From contig NZ_JANAVJ010000019.1 of assembly GCF_024213375.1 (NCBI RefSeq), positions 1 through 64,000 on the forward strand: DNA of 64,000 bases, read 5' to 3'. The DNA is from Paenibacillus sp. MZ04-78.2. Lineage in GTDB: Bacteria > Bacillota > Bacilli > Paenibacillales > NBRC-103111. Under the pieces are notes generated by a model, which was not told the origin of the DNA, did no database searches, and worked only from the letters and a program-made list of their open reading frames with translations. This document shows, piece after piece, positions 15,826 through 26,800 of this stretch. Within the stretch, counting starts at the first letter, position 1; the number at the start of each line of letters is the position of its first letter. A program made the position numbers and the translations under genes.

Positions 15826-18800
15826 CGCTCCGGCAGCTCAGGTTCTTCATCCGACGCGCTGTCCACGGCCTCGTTTTCCCGTTTGTCCATGTTCAGCAGC
15901 GCATTCAATTCTGCAAGCCGCGCAGATTTGGTTTGCAGCTCCTGCTCTTGCTTGAACGGAGCTTCGATCTGCTCCTTCGCCGTCACCATTTGTTGCATGA
16001 GTGTTAAGAGTTGGTCACGGTAATAGGCAAGCTTATTCGACAAATCCGACAATGTATTATTTATTCGCGTGATATTGCCACCTGTATCCAGCCCAAGCGT
16101 AACCGTATGGCCCAATGCGCCGCGCAGCGTCACCTTGTACTCCTTCATGAAACTGTCAAAGGATAGCCATAAGGAAAAACCGAGATAGCAGCCGATCTCC
16201 TGCGGATCGGGAGAGGTCATGCCCTTGCAGGCTTCCAGCAGGGCAGCGCCCGCCGTAGCACGTTCCGAGTACGTGTAATCTTTGATGGTCATACCGGGAA
16301 AACGGGAATCGTCGCTGCTAGCCTTTTCCGACGCTTGGGCGCGCATGAACAAGGCCACGTCCTGCTCATACCCAGCAATGCGTTCCTCCGTTGACTTGAA
16401 CTGTTGCGGCAGCATTTTGAGCAGCCGATCCTCCAGCGCATAACGCTGGCTTAAATGATTCGCCTTGAGCAGCTTGAGCTTCGATACCTGAATGTCGAGA
16501 TCCATCTTTTCCTTAATGTACGGATTTCCAGTCGCAAGCGCTTTAACCTCGGCATAGGACAAAGCCGTTTCGTCAATGTCCTCGGCAGACCGAACCGGGG
16601 ATTTGCTGGTCATGATCTGTGAGATAAACCGTTGCTTGTTTTCGAGCGTTTGATAAAGGTAAGCGTCGAACGTGTTCTCTGTGACATAACGGAAGATGTG
16701 AACCTCGCTGTTCTGATTGCCCTGACGGATAATCCGCCCGCTGCGCTGCTCCAGATCGCGCGGCCGCCACGGACAGTCAAGGTCGTGCAGTGCAATTAGC
16801 TTGGTTTGCACATTTGTCCCAGCCCCCATCTTGAACGTCGATCCAAGCAAAACACGAACCTGCCCCGTTCGTACCTTAGCAAACAGTTCCTTCTTCTTTA
16901 CCTCCGTGTTGGCGTCGTGGATGAAGGCGATCTCCTCAGCCGGAACGCCTTTCTCCGTCAGCTTACGCCGTAGTTCGTCGTATACATTAAAGGTGCCATC
17001 CTGCTTAGGGATCGAAAGATCGCAAAAGACCAGCTGCGCAAGCCGCTGCTCCCGACTGTCTGCCCATTGCCGATAGACGTTATCTGCGCAGGCGCTTACT
17101 TTACTGCTTTCGTCATCGGGTAAAATCGGATTGGCCAACCGCTGATCGAGAGCCAGCTTGCGCCCGTCGTTTGTGATCTTGAGCATGTTGTCTTCGTGCG
17201 GCTCTACGCGCTTCGCTCGTACCATTTCGGCACGACGAGCGAGATCAGAAACCATCTCACGCTGAAAATCGCTCGGAGGCACAGCGATGTTGTGGAAGTG
17301 TGCTTTGGGAACCGGAAGTTGGAGCATATCCGCCGTCTGAATGTCCGCCACTTCCTTAAAGACGTTCATTAACTCCGGCAAATTATAAAAACGGGCAAAC
17401 CGCGTTTTAGCGCGATAGCCCGTTCCCTCCGGTGCAAGCTCAATCGCCGTGACCGTCTCTCCAAATGTTGAAGCCCATGAATCAAAGTGTTGTAAGCCTT
17501 GCCCTCGTAGCCGCTCGTATTGCAAGTAGCGCTGCATCGTGTACATCTCGGTGATGGAGTTGGATATCGGCGTACCCGTGGCAAAAATAATGCCCCTTCC
17601 CTCGGTCAATTCGTCCAGATAGCGGCACTTGGCAAACATGTCCGATGACTTTTGCGCTTCGGTTTGCGACAACCCGGCGACGTTGCGCATTTTCGTATAC
17701 AGGAACAGATTTTTATACGAGTCTGCTTCGTCGACGAACAATCGATCGATGCCGAGTTCCTCAAAGTTGACCACATCATCCTTACGGCTCGTGTCGTTCA
17801 ATTTCTCCAGCTTGACCTGCAGCGTCTTCTTGGTCTTTTCCAACTGCTTGATGGCGTACCGTTCACCTTTGGCTTCCTTTAGCTCGCGGATGCCACTTGT
17901 GATCTCGGCAATTTGCTCGAACAATTGCTGCCGCTGGCGCTCTGCCGAGATCGGAATTTTTTCAAACTGCGAGTGGCCAATAATAATGGCATCGTAATCG
18001 CCAGTGGCGATCCGTGCGCAGAACGTCTTCCGGTTCTTCGTTTCAAAATCCTTCTTGGAGGCGACCAGTACGTTCGCGGACGGATAGAGCATCAAAAATT
18101 CCGCCGCCCATTGCTCTGTCAGATGATTAGGAACAACCAGCATGCTTTTGTTGCAGAGACCCAAATGCTTGCTTTCCATGGCCGCGGCGGTCATTGCAAA
18201 GGTTTTGCCCGCGCCGACGCAATGGGCAAACAGAGAATTGCCGCCATAGAGCGTTCGGGCAACCGCATTGACCTGATGCTGCCGCAACCGGATTTCCGGG
18301 TTCATTCCGGTGAAGCGAATATGACTTCCATCATACTCGCGTGGACGGATGGAATTGAACCGATCATTGTACAAATGCGTGAGACGCTCCCGGCGCTGCG
18401 GATCTTGCCATATCCAGTCCCGAAACGCTTCCTTCATGGCTTCCTGCTTTTGCTGTGCGATAGCCGTTTCCTGCTTGTTCAGCGCACGCTTTTCCACGCC
18501 ATTTTCGATGGCCGTATCGAAAATCCGCACATCCCGCAGATTCAGCGTGTCTTCGAGAATTTTGTACGCATTGATGCGATTCGTGCCATAGGTGACATTT
18601 GCCTTAATATTGTTACTGCGATCATCGCTTTTGCCTTTGACGTTCCAAGCTGCTGTGTAGCCGGAATACATCACGTTGATGTAAGACTGGTACATGTACG
18701 GCGTATCTACCAGTTCGAAAATGAATTCCCGAATGACTTCCGGCGGCAGCCAAGTTGCGCCCAGCCGCACGTCAATTTCCGAGGCATCCAAATCCTTTGG

Positions 18801-21800
18801 TTGCACACTTTCCAGCGCATTGACGTTTTCGCTGTAACGTTTGGCTTCATAAGCGGCGAACTGTTTGGCAACGCGTAGCTTGTCACGAACATTGCCAGAT
18901 AGATACGCATCCGCTGTTTCGTATACCGGCTGTCCTTCTTCGTCCAGATTTTCAGGATTTGGGAAGATCACTCCGCGAAGCTCCGTCACAAGCTGTTCCT
19001 GCGCGAGCCCTGTCAACTCTGCCATATACGGCAGATCGACGCGAGCTTTCGTACCGATAGAAACCGCCAGCGCCTCCGAAGCCGTATCCACCTGTTTAAT
19101 GTGGGTGCGTTGCCGAATGGTACGCTTCGTGAACATATCCGCCTTGCGTAGCAACCGCCCTTCCTCATCCACGACTTCAAGAGAACAAAGGAGGAAGTAT
19201 GAACTGTCATCGGAGAAAGCAAGGCTGTTGGCGCGGCTGTTAATCAGACCGTATTGCGCTGTGAATCGTTCGTATTGCGTGTTCAGCTTGCGCTGCTGTT
19301 CCCGAATCATCTCGTCGCTGTAATCCTCGATCTGATAATCGATTAGTTCGCGAACCGTGTCTCTAAGCTGTATCATGCCCTTGATGCGGCCCGACGCCGT
19401 GGTCGAAGTTTCAACAGGCCGCATTCGGCTGTTTTCCCGAAAATAGATGCGTCCTTCGACCAGCGCAAAGCTGAAATTACGAACGGACGGGTCGGCAGGC
19501 AAGGAGGCTTCCTCCTCCTCCGGCTGCTCCTCCCGTTCCAACTCGACCCACTCCGCATGGATGTTCGCCAGTGCTTCGCGCAGCAGCACGTCCAGCGGAG
19601 CGTCCGGGTTGGGCCGGCAGGTCGTTTCCTGCTGGTTGCCATACATCCGGTCGTCAAAGGCCATCGTGCCGAGCACCATATCGGGACGGGCTGCAAAGTA
19701 GCTATTCACCGGCACATTTTCTGCCGTAACACCGAGCGAAAGCCATTCCTCAGTTTGCTCGCTTACCGCCACTATGCGATCCCGTTTTTGCAAAAACAAA
19801 ATGTCGGCGGTCACTTCGGTTCCGGCATTAGCTAGAAAAGCATTGCTGGGCAGACGCACCGCACCGAGCAGCGCGGCCCGTTCCGCGATGTATTTGCGGA
19901 CGGATGGGTTTTGCTTATCCATTGTGCCTTTAGAAGTAACAAAGGCGATAATTCCGCCAGGACGAACCTTATCCAGCGTCTTTGCAAAAAAATAGTCGTG
20001 AATCAGAAACTTGTGCTTGTCGTACTTCTTGTCGGCTACGCCATAACCGCCGAACGGGACATTACCAACTGCAAGGTCAAAAAAACTGTCTGGCAAGCTG
20101 GTCTGCTCGTAGCCGCTAACGGCTATCGAAACTTGCGGGTAAAGCTGCCGCGCGATGCGCCCAGTGATGCTGTCCAACTCCACACCAAACAGCCGGGCAT
20201 CCTTAAATGACTCTGGCAACAGACCGAAAAAATTGCCGATACCGCAAGACGGCTCCAAAATATTACCGCTACGAAAGCCCATTCTTTCCAAGCATTCGTA
20301 CATCGCCTTGATGACGGTCGGAGAGGTGTAATGCGCATTCAGCGTGGAGGCGCGAGCGGATTCATATTCCTCCGAGTCCAGTAAATCTCGCAGTTCCGCA
20401 TACTCCGTTCCCCATTGCGGATTCCCTTCATCGAATGCCTGTGGAAGTCCGCCCCAGCCAACATAACGAGCAAGCACGGCCTGTTCGTCCGTTGTCGCCT
20501 GACGATTATCCTTTTCCAGTTGTCTGAGCAGCCGAATTGCTTCCACGTTCCATTTAAACTTTGTTTTCGCGCCGCCATGTCCTAAATCGTTATCCGTGAT
20601 CCGGTAGTTGCTGACCGGAGCCGGTTCATGCGGAATCTCGGAGGCGGCGGAGGCAGGAGCGGGAGCCAATTCCAAATCCTCTGCTCGTGCTGTTTGCTCC
20701 GGTTCGTCCACCAGTTCCGTATCCCATTCCGGTTGTTCCGAATCCAATTCCTGCTGGTCGGAAATCAGATGATCGTTCAGCGGATTCTCGCGCAGAATGC
20801 GCTCGAAATCCCGGCGATTCATTTCCTGCATGAATAACGGAAATTGGACGTCCTGCAGCACAACCTTTCGCGGCTCAAGTTGCGCAATTTCGTATTCATC
20901 CGCACCGATAAAGACTTTGCTGCCCTCGGCATAAGCATAGTGCGCATGAACCCGATTTGTCGTTTGCGTTTGCTGTGACTCATCCGGTTGCCATTCTGAT
21001 AGCGGTTGGATGTGTTCCGTCGTTTCCGAAGTTCGTTGCCTGCGCTTCTCCTCCTGCTGCTCGGCATAGATAGGCAATCGCTCTTCTTCCTGACGGTTCA
21101 GGTAGCGGCCCACTGCCAGCAACTCGCCGATACGCTTCTGTACCTTGATCCACGGCAACACAACCCGAACAACCGGGTTCATAATGGAACCGCGTGTCAG
21201 CGTAATCCCCTTAGTATCGTGGTTTTCATGAATATCCGTGCCGATCAGGGCTGGAAGGCGTCCGCCAGTCCCATATTCCCGTTTCAGAAAATCCGCGTTT
21301 TCTTGTCCAGATAACGACTGTTGGAAAAAGAGCGCAATGCGAAGTTTCCCGTTCTCAAAGCCGCTGCCGTTTTGCAGAACGGCGTCGATTGCCGCTTGTG
21401 GAAGTGAAAAAGCGGAGGCTCGTTCGCTCTCCGCTTGTTCCATCCATAATGTCTGTTGCCAAATAGAAGGTATCGCCTTTCGAGCAGGATCAAACTCGTT
21501 AAGGAGTACCATATTGGCGATATGACCGGCAATCACCGACCAATCGTAAAAGCTCTGCGCTGTCCGCTGTTCAGCCGTCCCCGTCCAAAGATGCAGCACG
21601 TTGCGATAAGGCTCAAACCCAGCCTTTAAGTCACCATCAAGGGTTAACTCCGTTGTTCCCAAAGGGAACAAGCCACGGATATGCAGCGTTCGTTCGCGTT
21701 CATTCTCTTGCGCCTCGAAATAGGCTTCGATAGCCGCCTTGCTCTCTGCAAGCGGAGCGGAACGAAGCATCTCGTTGATGATCGCCTGGTCATGAAAAAA

Positions 21801-23036
21801 CGGAAGACTTTTGTCCTCCGTTTCCCGGTCATACCATTTTAATGATAAATCAGCTCTGTGAGAATCAATTCCTCCGCCTGTTGCTTCAGGCTGTTCATGT
21901 GACCCGTCCAGCCCATCGGGTCGCTCCCCTTGTCTGGGGCCGGATGTTGCCGGATCAATTTTTGCATCGTCTGGTCGATCTGCTCCCGCGCTGTTCGGTC
22001 GATGTCCGTCAGATGCCGGTTCAGCGTCTCCGACAGCATCAGATGGGCGTAAGTTCCCCTCCGTTGTTCCTTGAGAAACGTCTTGCGCAACATCCCATAT
22101 TTCCCGATGCTCGTCGGTTCGGATAGCGTCAGGTCGGGCAGCAGGTAATCCCCGCTCGGCGTGTAGGTCAGTTCCATGTTCCATCATCCTTTCGCGTGAT
22201 TTAGCTTCATTGTGCGGCATGGATTCCGGCCTTGCAACGGTACGGTTCGCCTGACGCTCTTTTTTCCGCTGCTCATCGCGGCGCATTGCCCGAACGGTAG
22301 ACTCGATTTCTCGCAACATCGTTTCCGCAACGTCGCTGATCGCCGCGCCCAAATGGGAGAGCGCAGGAAGCGTATTGAAATAACCGACGCCGGACAGATC
22401 ATCAACGCTGATGTAATGGGAGGGGTCCAAACCGCAGCGTGTCAGCGCCATAAAGGTGACCGCGTGTTGTGCGGCTTCCCTGAACAGCAGTTCTACATGC
22501 GGCTCATACAGTTCTTCCAGCAAGCTGTTGTCGCGTTCGGTGAGCAGCATCCGCACGTAATCGCCGCTATGATCCTCCACCGCGTTTCGGGCAGCGGACA
22601 ACAGCGCGTCAACCAGTTCCATCCCCGGTCCCGATTCACTTCCAAACGCATTTTCAAGCGTTTCAATGACGGCCTCCGTATCCGGCTCCTCCATGCGCCA
22701 CAGGGGGACCGGTTGTCGGCTTCGGCTCTGCGTGTCTGACACATCGAAGACATGACGCAGCCCCAAAGAACTGCCCCGATCCTCGATCAACGCGATGCCT
22801 TTTGCGCCGCGCTTTACCCAGCGGTTCAACCGCTTGTTCCAGATTTCAATCGCCGCGCAGGCTGTAGCATCTGGACGCTGCGCGTAGATCAACAGTTGAT
22901 CCTGAAACGGATACTTGTAGTTCCAGGCTGCCGTCCGTAAAAAATCGGCCCAGCGCTCGGGATGATCCGAAACCGCGTGGGCCGTACTCGCGGCAAGCTC
23001 GGCGATTCGCTGTAACTTTGCTGTCACCGGTCGCAC
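15801..23036 (-). CDS. Giant N6-adenine methylase/SNF2-like helicase
   Basis: A 2411 aa protein of the type carried by Tn1549-like elements. Residues about 1-100 are an ArdC-like domain (LLIYAQRPDATACAAIEIW). A methylase domain near 880-1010 has ILEPSCGIGNFFGLL for AdoMet and NVPFGGYG near 992, a variant of the NPPY catalytic motif. A superfamily 2 helicase follows, with CVGAGKTFAM near 1607, FVDEADSYKN near 1767, TGTPISNS near 1815 and RSGRIIRQGNQ near 2099, then a coiled-coil-like C-terminus. It may methylate and remodel the incoming DNA against restriction. It starts 4 bp after the HTH gene. A strong terminator-like hairpin lies inside the gene. Confidence 0.88.
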   Translation of the reverse strand: MRPVTAKLQRIAELAASTAHAVSDHPERWADFLRTAAWNYKYPFQDQLLIYAQRPDATACAAIEIWNKRLNRWVKRGAKGIALIEDRGSSLGLRHVFDVSDTQSRSRQPVPLWRMEEPDTEAVIETLENAFGSESGPGMELVDALLSAARNAVEDHSGDYVRMLLTERDNSLLEELYEPHVELLFREAAQHAVTFMALTRCGLDPSHYISVDDLSGVGYFNTLPALSHLGAAISDVAETMLREIESTVRAMRRDEQRKKERQANRTVARPESMPHNEAKSRERMMEHGTDLHAERGLPAARPDAIRTDEHREIWDVAQDVSQGTTEGNLRPSDAVGDAEPASDGHRPNSAGADRPDDAKIDPATSGPRQGERPDGLDGSHEQPEATGGGIDSHRADLSLKWYDRETEDKSLPFFHDQAIINEMLRSAPLAESKAAIEAYFEAQENERERTLHIRGLFPLGTTELTLDGDLKAGFEPYRNVLHLWTGTAEQRTAQSFYDWSVIAGHIANMVLLNEFDPARKAIPSIWQQTLWMEQAESERASAFSLPQAAIDAVLQNGSGFENGKLRIALFFQQSLSGQENADFLKREYGTGGRLPALIGTDIHENHDTKGITLTRGSIMNPVVRVVLPWIKVQKRIGELLAVGRYLNRQEEERLPIYAEQQEEKRRQRTSETTEHIQPLSEWQPDESQQTQTTNRVHAHYAYAEGSKVFIGADEYEIAQLEPRKVVLQDVQFPLFMQEMNRRDFERILRENPLNDHLISDQQELDSEQPEWDTELVDEPEQTARAEDLELAPAPASAASEIPHEPAPVSNYRITDNDLGHGGAKTKFKWNVEAIRLLRQLEKDNRQATTDEQAVLARYVGWGGLPQAFDEGNPQWGTEYAELRDLLDSEEYESARASTLNAHYTSPTVIKAMYECLERMGFRSGNILEPSCGIGNFFGLLPESFKDARLFGVELDSITGRIARQLYPQVSIAVSGYEQTSLPDSFFDLAVGNVPFGGYGVADKKYDKHKFLIHDYFFAKTLDKVRPGGIIAFVTSKGTMDKQNPSVRKYIAERAALLGAVRLPSNAFLANAGTEVTADILFLQKRDRIVAVSEQTEEWLSLGVTAENVPVNSYFAARPDMVLGTMAFDDRMYGNQQETTCRPNPDAPLDVLLREALANIHAEWVELEREEQPEEEEASLPADPSVRNFSFALVEGRIYFRENSRMRPVETSTTASGRIKGMIQLRDTVRELIDYQIEDYSDEMIREQQRKLNTQYERFTAQYGLINSRANSLAFSDDSSYFLLCSLEVVDEEGRLLRKADMFTKRTIRQRTHIKQVDTASEALAVSIGTKARVDLPYMAELTGLAQEQLVTELRGVIFPNPENLDEEGQPVYETADAYLSGNVRDKLRVAKQFAAYEAKRYSENVNALESVQPKDLDASEIDVRLGATWLPPEVIREFIFELVDTPYMYQSYINVMYSGYTAAWNVKGKSDDRSNNIKANVTYGTNRINAYKILEDTLNLRDVRIFDTAIENGVEKRALNKQETAIAQQKQEAMKEAFRDWIWQDPQRRERLTHLYNDRFNSIRPREYDGSHIRFTGMNPEIRLRQHQVNAVARTLYGGNSLFAHCVGAGKTFAMTAAAMESKHLGLCNKSMLVVPNHLTEQWAAEFLMLYPSANVLVASKKDFETKNRKTFCARIATGDYDAIIIGHSQFEKIPISAERQRQQLFEQIAEITSGIRELKEAKGERYAIKQLEKTKKTLQVKLEKLNDTSRKDDVVNFEELGIDRLFVDEADSYKNLFLYTKMRNVAGLSQTEAQKSSDMFAKCRYLDELTEGRGIIFATGTPISNSITEMYTMQRYLQYERLRGQGLQHFDSWASTFGETVTAIELAPEGTGYRAKTRFARFYNLPELMNVFKEVADIQTADMLQLPVPKAHFHNIAVPPSDFQREMVSDLARRAEMVRAKRVEPHEDNMLKITNDGRKLALDQRLANPILPDDESSKVSACADNVYRQWADSREQRLAQLVFCDLSIPKQDGTFNVYDELRRKLTEKGVPAEEIAFIHDANTEVKKKELFAKVRTGQVRVLLGSTFKMGAGTNVQTKLIALHDLDCPWRPRDLEQRSGRIIRQGNQNSEVHIFRYVTENTFDAYLYQTLENKQRFISQIMTSKSPVRSAEDIDETALSYAEVKALATGNPYIKEKMDLDIQVSKLKLLKANHLSQRYALEDRLLKMLPQQFKSTEERIAGYEQDVALFMRAQASEKASSDDSRFPGMTIKDYTYSERATAGAALLEACKGMTSPDPQEIGCYLGFSLWLSFDSFMKEYKVTLRGALGHTVTLGLDTGGNITRINNTLSDLSNKLAYYRDQLLTLMQQMVTAKEQIEAPFKQEQELQTKSARLAELNALLNMDKRENEAVDSASDEEPELPERKAVNRER
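21794..21823 (-). terminator. Terminator-like hairpin inside the helicase gene
   Basis: AAACGGAGGAC and GTCTTCCGTTT form an 11 bp stem (one G-U pair, 4 nt AAAA loop) followed leftward by a T6 tract. It sits near codon 407 on the coding strand and has no T tract in the other direction. Confidence 0.6.
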
Positions 23037-23040
23037 CTCC

Positions 23041-23307
23041 TCATACGAAGGTAATTTGGTTCGTCAGACGAATGCCTTCCTCGGAATATCTTGGCGTGAG
23101 CCGAATAAGTCCATTTTGCTGAAGCCGATGCAGGTTGCGACGCACAGCAGAAGTGGAAAGACCCACCTCTGACGCAAGTCGCCTGGACGAAAGCAGTAAC
23201 GCGCCGTTTCGCCCGCCTGCACGATCCAACAAATAGCTGTACAGCAGCTTCGCTGCAGGGGGAATAGATGCTCCGGTCAGCAACCGGTAACGGGCAAGAT
23301 CATTCAT
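23041..23307 (-). CDS. Winged-helix DNA-binding protein
   Basis: An 88 aa protein with a winged helix-turn-helix: AAKLLYSYLLDRAGG, then RRLASEVGLSTSAVRRNLHRLQQNGLIRLTPR, which is the DNA-recognition helix and wing. It resembles the helix-turn-helix of replication initiator A-like and MarR/GntR-type proteins found next to element replication genes. It lies 14 bp after the 162 aa gene and 4 bp before the giant helicase gene, so it is in the same operon. It could regulate this module or help define an origin; neither is shown. Confidence 0.75.
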   Translation of the reverse strand: MNDLARYRLLTGASIPPAAKLLYSYLLDRAGGRNGALLLSSRRLASEVGLSTSAVRRNLHRLQQNGLIRLTPRYSEEGIRLTNQITFV

Positions 23308-23321
23308 AGAAGTGCATCCTC

Positions 23322-23810
23322 CTATCGTTCCAGTTCAGACTTCTGCTTTAGTGGTGCCGATGAAGGGGAATGGAGGGGCGACGACAATTCATTCATTCGC
23401 TCCGGCCGGGCGAAGCAATATAAATAAAAGTTATAGTCGCCGGCACGCGGAAAGCATCGCAGATAGTAACGATGCTTTGCCGTCTGTAAACAAAAGCCAT
23501 AGACATCGCTGTGCCGCGCGCTTGGTAGAAGGGCCTCTGGATGTTTTATACAAAAATCGTGCATGCCACTGCGGTTTTGAAGCAGCCCCTGTTCCGTCAA
23601 CGCTTGAATGACCGCTCCAAGCTCCTCCCGAAAATCAGGAGTTTTCAACGAAGAGATATGTTCGAACCAAGTCGCCCAGAATGCCTCACCATCTTTGCCG
23701 AAATCACCGCGCACATGCCCAATACAACCGCGCTCTGTATCCTTCTCGATGGAGGCGGAATAAAAATAAGCCTCATCCTCAGATGTGGCAATCTTCAGCT
23801 TCTCAATCAT
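23322..23810 (-). CDS. Hypothetical ICE protein
   Basis: A 162 aa soluble protein with no recognised family. It begins MIEKLKIATSEDEAYFYSAS and contains GCIGHVRGDFGKDGEAFWATWFEH and an aromatic-rich segment (YGFCLQTAKHRYYLRCFPR, YNFYLYCFARPERMN), then a polar tail. The compact mix of aromatic and charged residues suggests a folded cytosolic protein. Similar unnamed proteins precede the large helicase in Tn1549-like elements, so it may act with it in DNA handling. It follows the large surface protein gene by 30 bp in the same direction. Confidence 0.65.
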   Translation of the reverse strand: MIEKLKIATSEDEAYFYSASIEKDTERGCIGHVRGDFGKDGEAFWATWFEHISSLKTPDFREELGAVIQALTEQGLLQNRSGMHDFCIKHPEALLPSARHSDVYGFCLQTAKHRYYLRCFPRAGDYNFYLYCFARPERMNELSSPLHSPSSAPLKQKSELER

Positions 23811-23840
23811 GCTCTTTTCCTCCCAAACGGTATGCTGTTT

Positions 23841-26800
23841 TTAATGGGTGCCGCCCGTACCAAAATCGTCGTAGCTGGACAAGTCGGCGTGATAAAACAC
23901 AACGTCCCCGTCTATCAATGAGAACATCCCCCCGTAAGGATCGACAAAACTGCGCTGAAAACCTTCCATCTGCCACTGGTTGTCCAGCGGCGCATTTTTA
24001 TACTGCAAATGCGGGTGGCCGACATCCTTATTTCGAATGGTTTCGATGTTAAAATTGACTACAATATAGCCGTCACGCAGAAAGATCGGCGCATTGTCGT
24101 CCAGCCGGTGGGTTCGTCCGTACTCGGCCAGATTCATGCCTGCTGGCACTGCATAGGGAGCAGCGGGAAGGCTATACTCGCCAAACCAACGCTGCACCGA
24201 GGCATTGGCCCGCGCAGTATCAATGCCAGACGGCACCTGCATGCTGCCGATAAACGTCCGAAGCTGCGAAGGAAGCAGCATGCCATCGTAGCCACCGACG
24301 TAAATCCGCTTTTGCGCCGCGTCCTTCAAAACCTGCTGTACATACGACGTCTGAGTGCCAGAGGAACCATTCAGCTTCCACAGTGAACTGGCCGTGTTGG
24401 TTAGCTCCTGCTGCGACACATTGCGCAGGCGGGTGTCGAGCGTCACCAACCGCTGCTCGGTATCTTCTGTGGAGCCGATCCGAATAAACCGCTTGTTTCC
24501 CGAATGATAGTACAAGTCCACCTGTTGCCGGTTTTTGCCCTGCTTGTCAACGAAGTAAAAAGTCGGCGTAATCTTCACGCCATCGCCCGCGCTGAACATG
24601 TTGCCGAGCGTTTTGACCTCAAATTTGAAGTGATAACCTGTTTTTACGACAACATTTTTCTTTCCGCTCTCCGGGTGATTGCCTGGCCGAATCGGCAGCA
24701 CGTAAGGGGCCGTATTGCCGCGCGCCGCGCCGTCGATCCCTTTTGTGCCAACCCAATAGCTATTTCCGGTCGGCGTCGCACTGCCTGCCGCCGTTCTGAA
24801 CACCTTTTCCCACTGGTAGTCGGCAATATCGGTAATTCGGAAGTCGAACAGACGGCCAATAACCTCAACCGCCACAACTTGCGTCGCCACATGATTAGTT
24901 AAGTCCAAATTGGCATTACTTTGTGATGTGAATGAAACTGGACTGTTTTCGGCAAACGTGCGGAACAGTACATCATAATTTCCCTCATCTACCCAAACGG
25001 GCATGTAAAAAGTGGTTGTAAGCTGGCCGACAGGAATCGAAGTCCAGGTGTCCTTCGGAATCAACGTTCCGTGGTCAGCCTTATATACATCGAATGGGAA
25101 CCTTACCTGCTTGTCTCGCACATATTTGGCATAGTCCCGATTGCCGTAGCCGGTAATGTCCCGGTGCGGCCCGCTGGTAGGAATCGTCACGGTAAAGGGG
25201 CGATCCAGAATAAGCGCCGAACGATCGGCTGTCGGCACCGTTTTCTGATTGTGCGCCTGATCGTCGGCTACTGACGCCAGATTGACGACGGGGGTATGCA
25301 CCGTCACCGGATTGATGCCGTTGATCGGGAAGCTATGGTTCGACCCGCCTCCGATGCCCTTGACCAGCGTATAATAAATCGTCCCCGCGCTTGGCTGGCT
25401 CCCCTTGTTCGTTTTAGTCGCATCGATGACAAATCCCGAACCATATAAAACATCCTGACCGATCATGGGAGATGCAGGAATCGTCCCCGGAGCAGGAGCC
25501 GTTTCCTCCACCGTCCGATTGTCCATGATCGTTTGTCCATTAAAGACGACCGTGTCGTTCTTGACCTTGATTTTCCCGACCGCATTTTCAGCCTCTGACT
25601 TCCAGTTCTCGCTTGGAACCGAAGGTCTACTGGAGCCGCCGTAAACCGTTTGACCGGAAAGCACAACGTTGCGATACACCGGGTCCGTAATATGGGACAA
25701 GACCGCTGCATCATGGGTGGCGGAAACAGACGGTGCGGAATACCCGTTTGCTTGCAGCGTCACCGAACCGGAGGGCAGGGCATAGTTGGCGACTGTCGCC
25801 TTCTGTAAGCCGTACACTTCCAAACGGTCTGCCAGCCAATAGCTGTACTTTCGTTCCACACTGTAGCTTTGGGTGACCGTTTGCGTGTCGGATCGGGATA
25901 CCGGAACCGTGGTCGAATGACCTTCGCTATCCGGCGGGCCGGGAACATATTCCGTCCAACTCAGCGTATAGGTGCGGCTGACTGTAATCGGATACGATTT
26001 CGAGCCTTTCACTTCTGTGAACGTGTTGCGATACAAATACGCTTTGGCGCTCGCGTTAACATAAAGGCTTTCTGAGGTCGGTATTCCCTTCAAAACGTCA
26101 AAGCGTTCTGCGCCGCGAGAATCCGCTTTTATGATCGCCGATGCCGTGGCATCCATCGCCTCGACTTGCTGGCTCGTGCCAGGTAACGAGGTATCGCCGC
26201 CGTCATTGTCGCCTTTGCGTACGGTGTGATCCGAGGTGGAATCTCCGCTGTTACCATTAGCATCTTTTACGACGACCGTGATTTTGACGGTAATACTGGA
26301 GCCGGATGTAAATGGAATTTTGATCGGCAGCGATTTACTTGCCGTCAGCCCGCTGAGTGAGCCGGACTTATCGCTAGGCGTAACGAATGTTGCGTTCTCT
26401 ATTTTTGTGATCTCATACGTTTTGAGCGGCACGGGTGACTTCGCTTCAAATACAAAATTTCCATCCACAGAGGTGACGGAAGCATCGACGTGATCTGGCG
26501 CGTCGATACGGGAAGTCACGGTAATCGGGGAGGGGATTTTATAGATGCCGACGAAGTTGGAGCCGCCAGAGCCAACCAAGATGGAGCGTTCGAGCAGCTT
26601 CGCGTTGCCTTTTTCTTGTATGAATAGCTTCTCATCCGGCTTCTTGTTGTTTGTGATATACGTGCGTACAATTTCAAAGTTCTGGCCGCCAGATGTGAGC
26701 TGCGGATCAAACGTATAGTTCGCTTCCTCTCCAGTCTCGTAGACGCCTTTGTCGACTTCCTTGAGTTTCGTGCCATCCTCCTTCTGATAGATCGCCTTTA

